Source of the DNA: Sweltsa coloradensis
Taxonomy: Eukaryota; Arthropoda; Insecta; Plecoptera; Chloroperlidae
Assembly: GCA_024449915.1 (NCBI GenBank)
Contig: JAMZAV010001827.1
Location: 62,001 to 126,000 of the forward strand
Length of the DNA: 64,000 bases
Direction of reading: 5' to 3'
Shown here: positions 45,699 through 57,186 of the stretch, in pieces
Layout of the letters: each line of letters begins with the position of its first letter
How positions within the stretch are numbered: the first letter of the stretch is position 1
Translations under genes and position numbers: made by a program
The notes under the pieces: model-generated
Told to the model about the DNA's origin: nothing
The model's database searches: none
Seen by the model: the letters and a program-made list of their open reading frames with translations, nothing else

Positions 45699-46185
45699 AC
45701 ACACATATAACAAAAAACTTGTAAAAAAACAGCCAAATCTTACACAATCAAAAGCAATGAGATCTTAAATTAATGCCAAGCTTATGAACCCTCCTACGTT
45801 TTCGCAATCTTAGTACACAAATTAACTTTGCCCTGTGACTGGATCCTTGCAAAGCGTGGCAAAATTTTATTTGCAACTATATTGTTTTAAATGTAAAAGT
45901 TTGTGCAATTTTATTTTGCCAAGCTTTGCAAGGATACAGTCACAGGCCAAAGTGAATTTATGTATTAAGATTGCGAAAATATAGGAGGGTACATAAGCTT
46001 GGCATTTCTTTTAGATCTCATTGCTTTTGATTGTGTAAGGTTTGTCTGTTTGTTATTTTTACAAGTTTTTTATTATATGTGGGATCTCATTACTTTTTCA
46101 AGTTCCATTACAAAATTATTTAATACAATAATTTTATCAAAGTCGATTTAATTGATATGGTATTACCAATTAACAATAGAATTTA
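45699..46185 (-). repeat. FB palindrome with adjoining Z tail (fragment)
   Basis: A diverged FB palindrome (45699-46083) with 'ttgccctgtgactggatcct' in place of 'cagtgtcccataacagcatc', followed by the 'gggatctcattactttttca' to 'attaccaattaacaatagaa' stretch as in reversed Z copies. It ends directly at Z copy 5. Confidence 0.65.
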
Positions 46186-46190
46186 AAATA

Positions 46191-48405
46191 TCTAGGTGCC
46201 CGTTAGGGCGCCGCAGCCAAGCCGCGGTGCGCTACACACTCAAGCACCTTATACACCAAGCAGAGTTGGGGTGATTTCGAGGTGTTACCCAGCCGTCATG
46301 TAACGTGATGTGAACTTGAAAACTATCACAATCGAGGGGATTTAGGTACCTGACAACACATGCCAAATTTTATTGGGGTACGATTATTCCTTCTTGGTGA
46401 AAAAATGGCTTGAAACATGCTCAAAATCACTTTAAGGATGTTAGCTACTGCTACTGCTACTGCTACTGCTACTGCTAACATCTAATACGTCGGCCCGCGA
46501 TTCTGACCAGACGGGTGGGACTACAATGTTCATATTTTACATGGACATTAAGGTTATAGAAATATAGTCTCTTTTGAAAAAAAAAGTTGAAAAAGTTTGT
46601 TGGAAGGCTTCCAAATAAGGGTTTTAAAATAAGCCTTAAACACTAGGCATACAATCAACAAGTAACCATAGTTACTTGACACTTGTTGACGGTATAAGCA
46701 GAGTTAGGCGGGAAAGTGCGATACGTTAACAAATGGCGGACATTTTAAATTTTGCTTCTATGTGTGAAACGAGAAAAGTTGTCATTATACTCTCATAAAA
46801 CAAATCAGAAACCGTCCCTGGCCTAGGCCCAGATGTGGAAAATTATTTATAATGCAAAAGTGTAGGTCTAAAGTTCCATTTGGCTATAGGACTAGTAAAA
46901 TTCATACTTACATTACATGTTTGACAAGCCTAGCCATTTCCCAATCTTAGTACACAAATTAACTTTGCCCTGTGACAAGCCAGACTATATGGGACGAAGA
47001 ATTTATAATGCTCTTGCGACTAAAATAATAAACCTTGATATATTAAGACCTAACCTTCGAAAGAAACGAATAAAGCAGTTTCTCATAGAAACCCCTTCCT
47101 CAGATGAGTTTTTCATGTAAATACATCTTCATACTATACCGGTAGTCTATTGTCACACACTGTCCCGATTGTAAATACCATTTCCTTTTGGCAGAATAAC
47201 TGCACAAACCCACAGTCATTTCAATGTATCAAGTACACATCTACTTAACTAAATAGGTATCTATTGTGTTTCCTTTAATTAATCTTCCATTTCTATGTTT
47301 AAATTTTAGAATATTATTTGTATTGTGTATTATATTATTGTTTGTATTTATAATATGTAAAATGGTTAGGTGGAAGAACAATCCATATCGATTGAACCTC
47401 GCCATTTTTGTTGTAACCATAATATTGTAACAACAGAATAAAGAACTACTACTACTACTACCAACCCTATGCCAGCACAACATTGTTCTGATATGAGCTT
47501 GCTCATCTGTTTGTTTACATAATTGCAACAATCAAATCATTTCATACAACTCGTCTTTCGATTGGCCCGCGTTTATGAAGGCACTGCCATCTAGAATAAA
47601 TATAGAACTTTTTCGAGCTCTTTGCTATACGCAAATCTTTTTAAAGTGTTTGGATTTCGTGATACTCTTTCAACCATAGACATCCTATATAATTGACTAT
47701 AGGAGTTTAATATCAATGCTTTCAACTCACAACCCATGACGTTTTCCACGATACCGTTCAAGAATACCAATTCCTTCGAAAACGAAAACGACTTCGTTTT
47801 CAAATTGCGTTTTCAACTCATCTCCCACGAACTCAAGAATTGGGGTCCAGTCCTTATACCGTCGTTATACCATGGTTATACCACCTATACCCAGGATGTA
47901 CATGAATCCGGGTCTAGATATTTTACATCCTATATTGTTACTGCTAATACCATAGAATTTAAATCAACTTTGATAAAAATATTATATTTTAACAAATAAT
48001 TTTGTAATGGAACTTGAAAAAGTAATGAGATCACACACATAACAAAAACTTGTAGAAATACAGCCAAACCTTACACACTCAAAAGGAATGAGATCTAAAA
48101 AAAGGGCCAAGCTCATCTACCCTTCCACATAAACGTACAGTGTCCCATAGCATCCTCGAAAAGCTTGGCAAAATAGAATTTGCATGTTATTACATTTAAA
48201 TTAATTAGAAAAAAAGAACTTGGATAAACTATTACGTTAAATTAATAATCGCAAATTCTATTTTGCCAAGCTTTTCGAGGATGCTGTTATGGGACACTGT
48301 ACGTTTATGTGGAAGGGTAGATGAGCTTGGCCCTTTTTTTAGATCTCATTCCTTTTGAGTGTGTAAGGTTTGGCTGTATTTCTACAAGTTTTTGTTTATG
48401 TGTGT
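46191..48405 (+). mobile_element. Z/FB composite, copy 5 (long form), with LINE insertion
   Basis: It starts TCTAGGTGCCCG after A and ends with an FB palindrome (48033-48405). Compared with copy 4 it contains an extra block between 'gacaagcctagcca' and 'ccaaccctatgcc' (46937-47460). A (CTACTG)n expansion lies at 46445-46475 where copy 1 has CTACTA/CTACTG. Confidence 0.7.
46937..47460 (+). mobile_element. 5'-truncated LINE with chimeric start and (ACT)n tail
   Basis: A C-terminal ORF2 tail, YMGRRIYNALATKIINLDIL then RPNLRKKRIKQFLIETPSSD, is followed by a stop (47118-47120), a 340-bp 3' UTR and 'aataaagaactactactact'. The first 40 bp ('tttcccaatcttagtacaca' onward) instead match the FB palindrome at 45804-45840, so the 5' end is chimeric. 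A related 3' end lies at 50236-50650. Confidence 0.7.
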
Positions 48406-48410
48406 GATGT

Positions 48411-48930
48411 AGTGGTCCAAAGACTTTTTTTTTGTAAACAATGTAAGTGATCATTGTCAAGTAACTATAGTTACCGGTACTTGTTGATTATATTCTTGTA
48501 AGAGGCTTATAATAAAACCTTTATTTGGAAGCCTTCCAGTAAACTTTTTCAACTTTTTCTTTCAAAAGACACTATATCACTATAACCTTAATGTACATGC
48601 AAAATATGAACGTTCTAGCCCCACCCGTTTGGGCAGAATCGCTGGCCGATTGAATTAGACCGTAGTAGAAGTATTAGTAGCTAACATTTTTGAGCATTTT
48701 CAAGCCATTTTTACACCAAGAAGGAATGCTCGTACCCCAACCACATTTGGCATGTGTTGTCACTTGTCAGGTACCTTAATCCCCTCGATTTCGATAGTTT
48801 TCAAGTTCACATCACGTTTCATGACGGCTGGGTGACACCTCGAAATCACCCCAACTCTGCTTGCTGTATAAGGGGCCTGAGTGTAGCGCGCCACGGCTTT
48901 TGCCTGCGGCGCCCTAACTAACGGGCACCT
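48411..48930 (-). mobile_element. Z copy 6 (short form fragment, reversed)
   Basis: It begins 'tagtggtccaaagac' and ends with the Z hairpin (ggcgccctaactaacgggca), with a 4-bp duplication in the loop. It faces copy 5 head-to-head, as copies 2 and 3 do. Confidence 0.65.
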
Positions 48931-48935
48931 CTTAT

Positions 48936-49275
48936 TACTCTAATTGCGATGAAATTTTGTGGAGGCCTTTGAAATCTCTGAACTTAGAACTGCCACGTTT
49001 TTGAGCGCAATCGATGAATTGTTTCTAATGAAAATCGCAATTTTACGATATTTTTCGATTAAAAAAAAAATCTTCGACTTATAACACCTTTATCCGATTG
49101 TTGCAATGATATTGCCACAGAACCCTAATTTTATGAATTAATATATTTGTGTAAAATTTGAGCGCAATCGAAAAATTATTTCTTATGAAAATCGCATTTT
49201 AACGATTTTTTTCGATTTTTAAAATTTCTTCTACTTATAACACCTACATGCTTTATCCGATTGTAATGTGTGTAA
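48936..49275 (+). repeat. CTAG-family fragment
   Basis: Only the central sub-blocks ('gaacttagaactgccacgtt', 'aacacctacatgctttatcc') are present. It is joined directly to Z copy 6. Confidence 0.6.
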
Positions 49276-50235
49276 TGTTTCAGGGTAGGTTGGTTACTGC
49301 GGTCAGTTCATACGGTGCTATCGAGTCCATGCTAGATGGAAAACAAAAAGTACTTTGTTCATTTTGTTCGAAATACCTTATTTAATTCAATCGGCACTAG
49401 ACAATTTGTTTAGAATAAATTGAAAGTAATGGCATTAATAATTAAATTGGAAATCCCCCCCCACCCCCCATTGATGTTTTGTGAATGTTTCGGATTAGCG
49501 ACAGTGTCACTATTATACTTCAAGATAGACCCTAGGCCTACATTGATTTTAAAATCAATTCATAACTGACAGAAATAACCAACCTTAAAGGGGTATTTAA
49601 CCGCTAAACTCAAAAAATATATTTCATTCAGGCTAACTAGTAATGAATTTAGCAATCAACAGAAAAATTATTGGGGCCACCATGACCTCCCAAAAAATTG
49701 TCAAACATGACATTTTTCGAGCTAGGTCCCATCGGCAAAAAAACCCCATTAGAAATTAACATGGGGACGATCTTTATGCCCCGTGACCTTGGAGGATTTT
49801 GATCCAAAAAAATATTGGCCATTATTGACGTACTCGACAGCCTTTTCGGTAAATTCTCTATATTTTGTTTTGTAATTTGGGCAAGTAGTTCGGTCAAAAT
49901 ATGCTGATTACCAAGATGGGGTGTGATTTTGGAATGCATATTTTTGCGTGTTTGAGAGTATATTTGGGCACAGTTTCAAGACACGATTTTATAAAGGGGC
50001 ATTTTAGATTGGTACTATGCTCTAGTATCTATGTGGACCAAAAAAGAAGCAGGTTAAAGCAGATTTAGGAAATTAAAAAAAAAAAAATTGCCAATTTTTG
50101 GATCCAAAAAATTAAAAAAATTCGTGTTTAATCACAGTTACAAGATATAATTTTTTAAACGGTCATTTAAGTGTAGTATTGTGCTATTAGATCACGTGGT
50201 AAAAATATTTTTTGGGGTTTTAAGCCCCTTTAAGA
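49276..50235. other. Intron 11 stretch, nothing recognised
   Basis: AT-rich with a few A or C runs (ccccccccaccccc, 49456-49469). Nothing shared was noticed. Confidence 0.45.
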
Positions 50236-50650
50236 CATTAAGACCTATGTTCGAAACTCGAAAGGGAAAAATAAAGCAGACCCTCATAGAAAACTCTTAT
50301 TACAGTTTAGACGAGTTCTTCAAGTTGTAAATACATCTTCATATACTATATTCTATTGTCACATTCTGTTTTGACTGTATATGATTTCCTTTTTGGTAGA
50401 ATAACTGCATAAACCTACAGTTATCGCAATTAGTCTTGTACATAACTGTAATAACAGTCCACATATCTATTAAGTATACTGAATTTTCCATTACTGTATA
50501 AATGTTGTATTGTTTATTATTTATCTGTATTTAAATGTAAAATGGTTATGTAAAAGAAAAATATTTTTTTCAATTGAACCTCGCCATTTCTGTTGTAATT
50601 ATACGAAATGTCTGACATCCATGTGTATTGACAACAAAATATAGATGAAT
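50236..50650 (+). mobile_element. LINE 3' end, second copy
   Basis: It has the same order as 46990-47450: 'acattaagacctatgttcga', a broken C-terminal tail, 'aaatacatcttcatatacta', 'cagaataactgcat'-type motifs and 'gaacctcgccatttctgttg'. It then runs into the hexanucleotide array at the place where the other copy has its (ACT)n tail. Confidence 0.7.
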
Positions 50651-50830
50651 TACTACCACTACCACTACCACTACCACTACCACTACCACTACCACTACCA
50701 CTACCACTACCACTACCACTACCACTACCACTACCACTACCACTACCACTACCACTACCACTACCACTACCACTACCACTACCACTACCACTACCACTAC
50801 CACTACCACTACCACTACCACTACCACTAC
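50651..50830. repeat. (CTACCA)n array, about 30 units, abutting exon 12
   Basis: The hexamer array is perfect, with open frames on both strands (poly Tyr-His, poly Gly-Ser, poly Val) that are artefacts. It ends 22 bp before the exon 12 acceptor and supplies CT-rich sequence upstream of the splice site. Confidence 0.97.
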
Positions 50831-50852
50831 TGCTTGTGTTCTGCACCCCTAG

Positions 50853-51105
50853 ACACTTCAGCGAAGGTAACCGTCGCGCCGCCGACGAGGTCTGGTACAA
50901 GAGAGCCGTAGACCAATACCAGATCGAGCCCGACAGCTTCGTGTTCTCTGTTCCCTTCGACGCCGCCTCGAGCGCGAAGCCCCTGGTGACTGCCACACAC
51001 GCTGTGTTCCTAGAACACAAGGGTCACCGAGCGCCTGCTGCGGTGGTAGGACTACAGTTCCAGCACGCGACCCTCGCCTCGCACTTCCTCAACATAACTT
51101 CCACG
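50853..51105 (+). CDS. alpha2delta exon 12 (253 nt)
   Basis: The acceptor cacccctag lies 22 bp after a 180-bp hexanucleotide array; the donor is gtgagt. It encodes HFSEGNRRAADEVWYKRAVD, QYQIEPDSFVFSVPFD, 'PLVTATHAVFLEHKGHRAPA' and AVVGLQFQH through LNITST. It matches the family's 'PLWYRRA-EQ-PGSFV(F/Y)S(I/V)PF' and 'A(A/V)(V/A)G(I/L)Q(M/F)' blocks. NITS is a possible glycosylation site. GC content is clearly higher than in the flanking introns. Confidence 0.97.
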
Positions 51106-51872
51106 GTGAGTGAATGTCAATCACGCCGTCTATCTTGAATATAACTTTTAGAAATGTTTTATGCTTGCAGTACATGAAATATTCACTTATGTATTCTGTA
51201 CTCAAGAAAGTAACAAGGAACTATACTTTTGTAGGTTTATTTCATTACATTGTATTCATAGTTCATCCAATCATCTTCCTCAAGACTCAAGACTTGCAAC
51301 TATTTTGTATTCCACCCCTGAGCCAGGATAGTTTGAAAACTGGTCTTATTAAACTTACTTTTCATTAGTAATTTTAAAATCCTAAATCTGCAATTACGCA
51401 GGAACTTATCCTCTTGTTTTCCATGAAGTTGTCCTTGGAACACATTCGAATTCTGGCTACAATTCACATCCAGTCAGCTAGTCTACGTTGAAAAGTGGTT
51501 GTCATGAATGCCAGCCCAAGAAACATTCATCTGCTGCTTGAGAATTTTTAAGACCTTCAGTATTCACCCATTAGTAGGCCTCCGCCTACTGTGCTTATTT
51601 TAATTTCATTGTCATCATCATCATCATCATCATGATCTTAAAGTTATTGTTACATTCTAACTTCACTCACTTTCCGTTTTTCAATGTGCATTGTAACAAT
51701 TTAAATTTTAAAAGATAAAAACAATTTATAAATGCAAAAAATTGTTATAAAACCTGTCTTATAGGACCTATCAGTTTCACAGGACCGGTAGGCCTAAATT
51801 AAATAATTTACAACAGCCTGCCATTACCAATAGGCCTCCACTACTTGACACACCCTCACTCGATGTTTTCAG
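51106..51872. other. Intron 12, nothing recognised
   Basis: A (CAT)n run lies at 51613-51633. No shared repeats. Confidence 0.6.
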
Positions 51873-52118
51873 TGCACCGGCTGCAAGAAGACGTGTGCCT
51901 CGGAGGAGCTGGATTGCTATGTGCTGGACGATAATGGCTTCATCATTCTGTCGGAAACTGCCGATCATACGGGCAAGTTTTTCGGGCAGATTGACGGCAC
52001 CATCATGGACTCACTTGTACAGGACAGGATCTACAAGAAGGTGGCGGTGTACGATTATCAGGGAGCTTGTTACGAGTCGAAGAATCCATACAGTGATGTA
52101 GGCTCCATCATGCCCACG
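51873..52118 (+). CDS. alpha2delta exon 13 (82 codons, phase 0-0)
   Basis: Acceptor tgttttcag, donor gtgggt. It encodes CTGCKKTCASEELDCYVLDD, NGFIILSETADHTGKFFGQI and DGTIMDSLV through VYDYQGACYESKN. Four Cys in the first 15 residues plus the Cys of 'DYQ-(M/A)C' match the disulfide-rich C-terminal alpha2 region. 'DNGF(I/L)(L/I)(V/I)S' and 'TG-FFG(E/Q)I(E/D)G' are diagnostic. Confidence 0.97.
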
Positions 52119-52499
52119 GTGGGTAGACTTCGGAAGCACATGTATATGGGCGTGCGCTGTTTGCCCTATGCATATTCAAAAATAACTATTACTAACATTT
52201 TACCTATATTCTTCAATAATTTGGCTAATTTAAAATGTGTAAGTCAAACCATGGACTTAGAATAGTAACTGGCGTTCCATGGTCAAACCTTAGGGGCCTA
52301 ATCAAACCGAAGAGTATATGGGTGAAATGTAAGTCTTTGTCTTAGTTCTTAGTCTAAGTCAGTTATAATTATTATGCATTGGGCTTTACAATACTGATAA
52401 TGTTTTTTTATGATGATGAATTTTAGTTGAAAAGGAAAACAGTTGGTTGAAATTGTGTTTAGACCCATGGAGTCCAAGGTAAAAAGGCGTTAATACGAA

Positions 52500-52685
52500 A
52501 TTATCCCAAAAGCCAGAGATATAATTGCGCGTTTTTCAGGGAAGAAAATATTCTCTGTGCTAGACATGCGACAGGTATTCTTGCACATTCCGATCACGGA
52601 TGAGAGTGATGATTTGTGTACTTTTAGCACTCCTTTTGGGAGATACAGATTCTGAAGGCTCCCATATGGTATATTGTTGGCACCT
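52500..52685 (+). pseudogene. Ty3/Gypsy reverse transcriptase scrap
   Basis: The frame reads KIFSVLDMRQVFLHIPITDE then DDLCTFSTPFGRYRF, a stop, and RLPYG. This is the Ty3/Gypsy RT palm block 'FS-LD---GF-QIP---ES---T-F-TPFGRY-F-RLPFG' with the first catalytic Asp visible. It is cut at the MITE that begins at 52686. Confidence 0.85.
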
Positions 52686-52866
52686 GGGCCCCTATTCTAT
52701 AACTTTAACCGAGTTGGTTCCGTAGGTAATCGCACGAATTGAACTCGAAAGCGATGCGTCACCAGTCTGATTACCATGATAAACTTACAGTGAATCATCA
52801 CTTACGAGATCGATTCGTGCGATTACCTACGGAACCAACTCGGTTAAAGTTACAGAATAGGGGCCC
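52686..52866. mobile_element. MITE with about 60-bp arms, GGGCCCCTATTC ends
   Basis: The left arm GGGCCCCTATTCTATAACTT and the right arm to AGAATAGGGGCCC are complementary over about 60 bp with 'ccgagttggttccgtaggta' inside. The target duplication is not clear. It directly follows the RT scrap. Confidence 0.78.
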
Positions 52867-53623
52867 TGAGGTATTTTCAAATACAAATAACCAAAGATCA
52901 TAATATTATTTAATAAGGGTAAACATTGGGAGCATGGTGTTGTATCCAACAAAATAATGTGAGGCATCTAGATCATACATTGTACAAGATTCAAATCGTC
53001 ATGAGTAGCTTCAAAATAGACACTTTTTAAGGTAATCATTGAACATCAAGTGCCATTCATCTCTTAAAATTATGCTATTATATATATATATATATATACG
53101 TTGAAATGGGCGACCATGATGGAACGATGTCACTTATGATAATAATGTATAGGCCTAAGGCACCCGTACATACAGAACGCCCCTAAAACAGAGATTAAAC
53201 TAGGCCCGGAGGCTATTGCATGTAATGGTGGAGTCGAAGGCGTGTCATGGCGTGGGCCACAGTTGTGTTGTACTTAAATATCCTCCTACAATATGAATTT
53301 AATTTCACCAAAAACATGCGGATACTTGCCACTTTAAGACGTAATAAATCATGTTTTACAATCATTGATCCTCTCTCAAGCTATCAACTGCCAGAACAAA
53401 GGAAAGATTCCTCAATACACTCATATCCTTCATTGTTACGAGTTACGACTTACTTATCCTATATACCTATTACTTATCAATGCTTTTTGGGGGATTTGTG
53501 GGTGATTATGCATGTATTCCTGACGAGCTATATGCATAAAAGTAACCATGTAAAAACTTTTCGTAATAATCAGCCGTTACAAGAAGGTATCCTCAAAAGT
53601 CATAGTTACTGTTATTCTTTCAG
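52867..53623. other. Intron 13 tail, (TA)n only
   Basis: A (TA)n run lies at 53080-53098. Nothing else is recognised. Confidence 0.5.
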
Positions 53624-53741
53624 CCGCTTGTACCAATGAAATGGTTGATGCAATGGATCTTGAGTCAGTTCTTGTGGATTGCAGTGCAGACGAACCTTTA
53701 TCAACTCCTTGACCCCAACATGGCGTACGCTCAGGAAGAAG
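53624..53741 (+). CDS. alpha2delta exon 14 (39 codons + 1 nt)
   Basis: Acceptor tctttcag, donor gtatgt. It encodes PLVPMKWLMQWILSQFLWIA and VQTNLYQLLDPNMAYAQEE plus G. The hydrophobic Trp-rich stretch matches the 'KW(I/L)(M/L)-ELVLFLVE' segment near the alpha2/delta boundary. It joins exon 15 through GAT (Asp). Confidence 0.94.
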
Positions 53742-54379
53742 GTATGTAGACTGTAACGACTGATTCATGAATTAAATTTATACTTCATGTGGTGCATTGA
53801 GCCAAATTTGGCCTATGCTGGAGGTTCAAACCGTGTTCCTTTGAACACTAACTGGATGACTGGTATCTTTGTGGAGAGAAGTGTTTCTGTATTTGTCATT
53901 AAAATACGAAAACTAATATCTAGTCTTGTAGTTAAGATAATAGATCTTGCTGAGGTGACAGAACACCAAGAAGAGTATGAATTCGGACACCCAAAGTCGC
54001 CCGGGGTTCTTCTATCCCAGTGGAGCAGTATATTATAATCCAGTCCTACACTTTTGCCAAACGAGGTGATGAAGCATTGAGCCTTCAGCACTTTTTGTAT
54101 GTTGTTTAATTTTGAGGGTTCTTATACCTGCATGCTCGAAAGGAAGGCAAAATTTATCCTGAAAGTTTTATTAGGGCCTATTCTTGCTTTCTATTAAGTG
54201 AGTCATGCTTTTGTTCGGATTTTCGAGTTATTTAGGTGTAAAAAGGGAGAATGGCTGGGTTTTGTTGAAACCCTCGAACCTTTCATTTTCAACCTTTTTA
54301 ATTTTGTCAACTTTTCTTTTGAGAATATGTGAGGAGATACAATGTCAATTAGAACTAGAAGTATGTTAAAACTTTTAGA

Positions 54380-56780
54380 CTAGGAAACGCTCAGTTGGAC
54401 GCGTTTATAAGCGAGCACGTGCGATAGCTAGACCATCATTGCACATTTTTTTATATTTTAAAATTTGCGACGTTCGCTGTCCACGGGGCCATGTTTCCAA
54501 TATTATTTATTATTGCCAAGGTATTTGGGTAAACCCGTGAGTAAACCTTTGCTTTGTGGATAAAATCCACCGCCATCTAGAGGACCTTGACATCATTTCC
54601 TTGGGAAAACTATTTTAACTCTTTGGTTACAAATAATACACTGCTTCCTCGATAGTATTTTGATTACTTCTAGGTGGCAGTGCATAGTGCACCTCGTGCG
54701 ACTTTCCGTTGCCATGGTAACGGTACTTTGTTATAATGTAATTTCCATCTACACTACTTATCGGATCAAAATAAAATTAACATATTCGTGACCGGACGGA
54801 CATTCTAAATGATTTGGCCACCTCAGATTTTGTCGCCGTTTAGTTTGAAAAAAAAAAAACTTTCGAACTAACATGTAACTTTTTAACTTTTTGAACGATT
54901 TTGCCACAAACCTAATGGCATTCAATCGAGAACAAAGCTTGCGGATGGTCCAAATTTCAACTCGATCCGAGCCTCCGTTCGAACGTTATGGGGAGACATC
55001 AAAAACAAAAACAAACAAACAAAGCTAGTGACTATTTTTTCCGGCAGAGTCAAATGGAAACGCTCGCTTCGCTCGCTTAATAATTTTCTTATTTGTACAT
55101 AAAAAGATGTATGGCTCTAGTATAGAATTGCCAACGATGTCATTTTCACAAACGGGATATTTTGCTTGTTAGGCCTACGGATACCTCAACTCTGTTGAAA
55201 TAAACTAGGAAACGCTCAGTTGGACGCGTTGATAAGCGAGCACGTGCTTATAGCTAGACCCACATTGCACATTTTTTTTTAATTTTTAAATTTACGACGT
55301 TCGCGTTTCCAGTATTATTTATTATTGCCAAGGTATTTGGGTAAACCCGTGTTTAAATCTTTACTTTAAAATCCACCGCCATCTAGAGGACCTTGACTCC
55401 TTGGGAAAACTTTTTAAACTCTTTGTTGACAATAATAGACTGCTTCCTCGAAAGTATTTTGATAACTTCTAGGTGGCAGTGCATTAGAAACTTCGCGCGT
55501 CTTTTCGTTGCCATGGCAACGTTACTTTTGTTATAATGTAATTTCCATCTACACTACTTATCGGATCAAAATAAAATTAACATATTCGTGACCGGACGGA
55601 CATTCTAAATGATTTGGCTATCTCAGATTTTGTCGCCGTTGAGTTTGAAAAAAAAACTTTCGATTAACTTGAATGTAACTTTTTAACTTTTTGAACGATT
55701 TTGCCACAAAACTAATGGCATTCAATCGAGAACAAAGCTTGCGGATGGTGAAAATTTCAACTCGATCCGAGCCTCCGTTCGAACGTTATCGCGAGACATA
55801 CAAACAAAAAAAAAACAAACAAACAAACAAACAAAAAAAAAACAAAACCAGTGACAAATTTTTCCGGCAGAGTCAAATGGAAACGCTCGCTTCGCTCGCT
55901 TAATTATTTATTATTGCCAAGGTATTTGGGTAAACCCGTGTGTAAACCTTTACTTTGTGGATAAAATCCACTGCCATCTAGAGGACCTTGACTCCTTGAA
56001 AAAACTATTCAAACTCTTTGGTGACAAATAATACACTGCTTTCTCGAAAGTATTTTGATTACTTCCAGGTGGCAGTGCATTAGAAACTTCGCGCGTCTTT
56101 TCGTTGCCATGGCAACGTTACTTTTGTTATAATGTAATTTCCATTTACACTACTTATCGGATCATAATATAATTAACATATTCGTGACCGGACGGACATT
56201 CTAAATGATTTGGCCACCTCAGATTTTGTCGCCGTTTAGTTTGAAAAAAAACTTTCGATTAACTTTAATGTAACTTTTTAACTTTTTGAACGATTTTGCC
56301 ACAAAACTAATGGCATAATGGCATTCAATCCAGATCGAAGCTTGCGGATGGTCAAAATTTCAAATCGATCCTAGCCTCCGTTCGACCGCTATCATGAGCC
56401 AAAAAAGCTGCGCGACTTTCCGTTGCCATGGTAACCATACTTGTTATAATGTAATTTCTATCTACACTACTTATCGGATCAAAATAAATTAACATATTCG
56501 TGACCGGACGGACATTCTAAATGATTTGGCCATCTCAGATTTTGTCGCCGTTTAGTTTGAAAAAAAACTTTCGATTAACTTTAATGTAACTTTTTAACTT
56601 TTTGAACGATTTTGCTACAAAACTAATGGCATTCAATCGAGAACGAAGCTTGCGGATGGTCAAAATTTCAACTCGATCCGAGCCTCCGTTCGAACGTTAT
56701 GGCAAGACATAAAAAAAAAAAAAAAAAAAAAACAGTGACTATTTTTTCCGGCAGAGTCAAATGGAAACGCTCGCTTAATA
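54380..56780 (-). repeat. Four tandem partial copies of a CTAG-ended repeat
   Basis: Copies: 54380-55080, 55205-55902, 55903-about 56400 and 56407-56778. Each ends 'gagtcaaatggaaacgctcg' + 'cttcgctcgctt', and the first two begin 'ctaggaaacgctcagttgga'. Inside are 'accgccatctagaggacctt', 'ctaggtggcagtgcat' and 'gaccggacggacattctaaa' blocks. On the minus strand the copies end ...TTTCCTAG|T. Copies 3 and 4 lack the left part. No coding frame. Confidence 0.8.
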
Positions 56781-57186
56781 ATTCAGTCTCAACGTTCAGA
56801 GCTATGTATTCAGCCACAAACTACCTATATTGTGTTTTGCATATTTTGTCACTAAACTACGCAATTCAAAAATTCAGAAATATAAAATATTTTAGTTACG
56901 GCTTTGAGTCAACTGCTGAGCCACCAAAAAATTATGTTGTTGGCAAATTTGAAACGATTCGATGTGTAGGCCTATTCAGAAATTTCATAAATTAAATCTA
57001 TTAAAAAATACAAAATACTAAATAATATACATAATTGAAGTAACAACAAAAGCTAGAACAAGAAATGAAATATATGAAGTAACGATATGTGATTACACCA
57101 GCTAAGGTGGAATGCTATTACACGTCATGTATGCTTTAATTGTGTATACGGAAATCCACTAGTAATTATTGGCCATCTTCTTGTAG
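56781..57186. other. Intron 14 tail, nothing recognised
   Basis: AT-rich sequence before exon 15. Confidence 0.5.

Noticed and set aside
50517..51020. Gly-Ser, Val and Tyr-His repeat open frames
   Set aside because: Products of the (CTACCA)n array; the real exon 12 starts at 50853 on the + strand.
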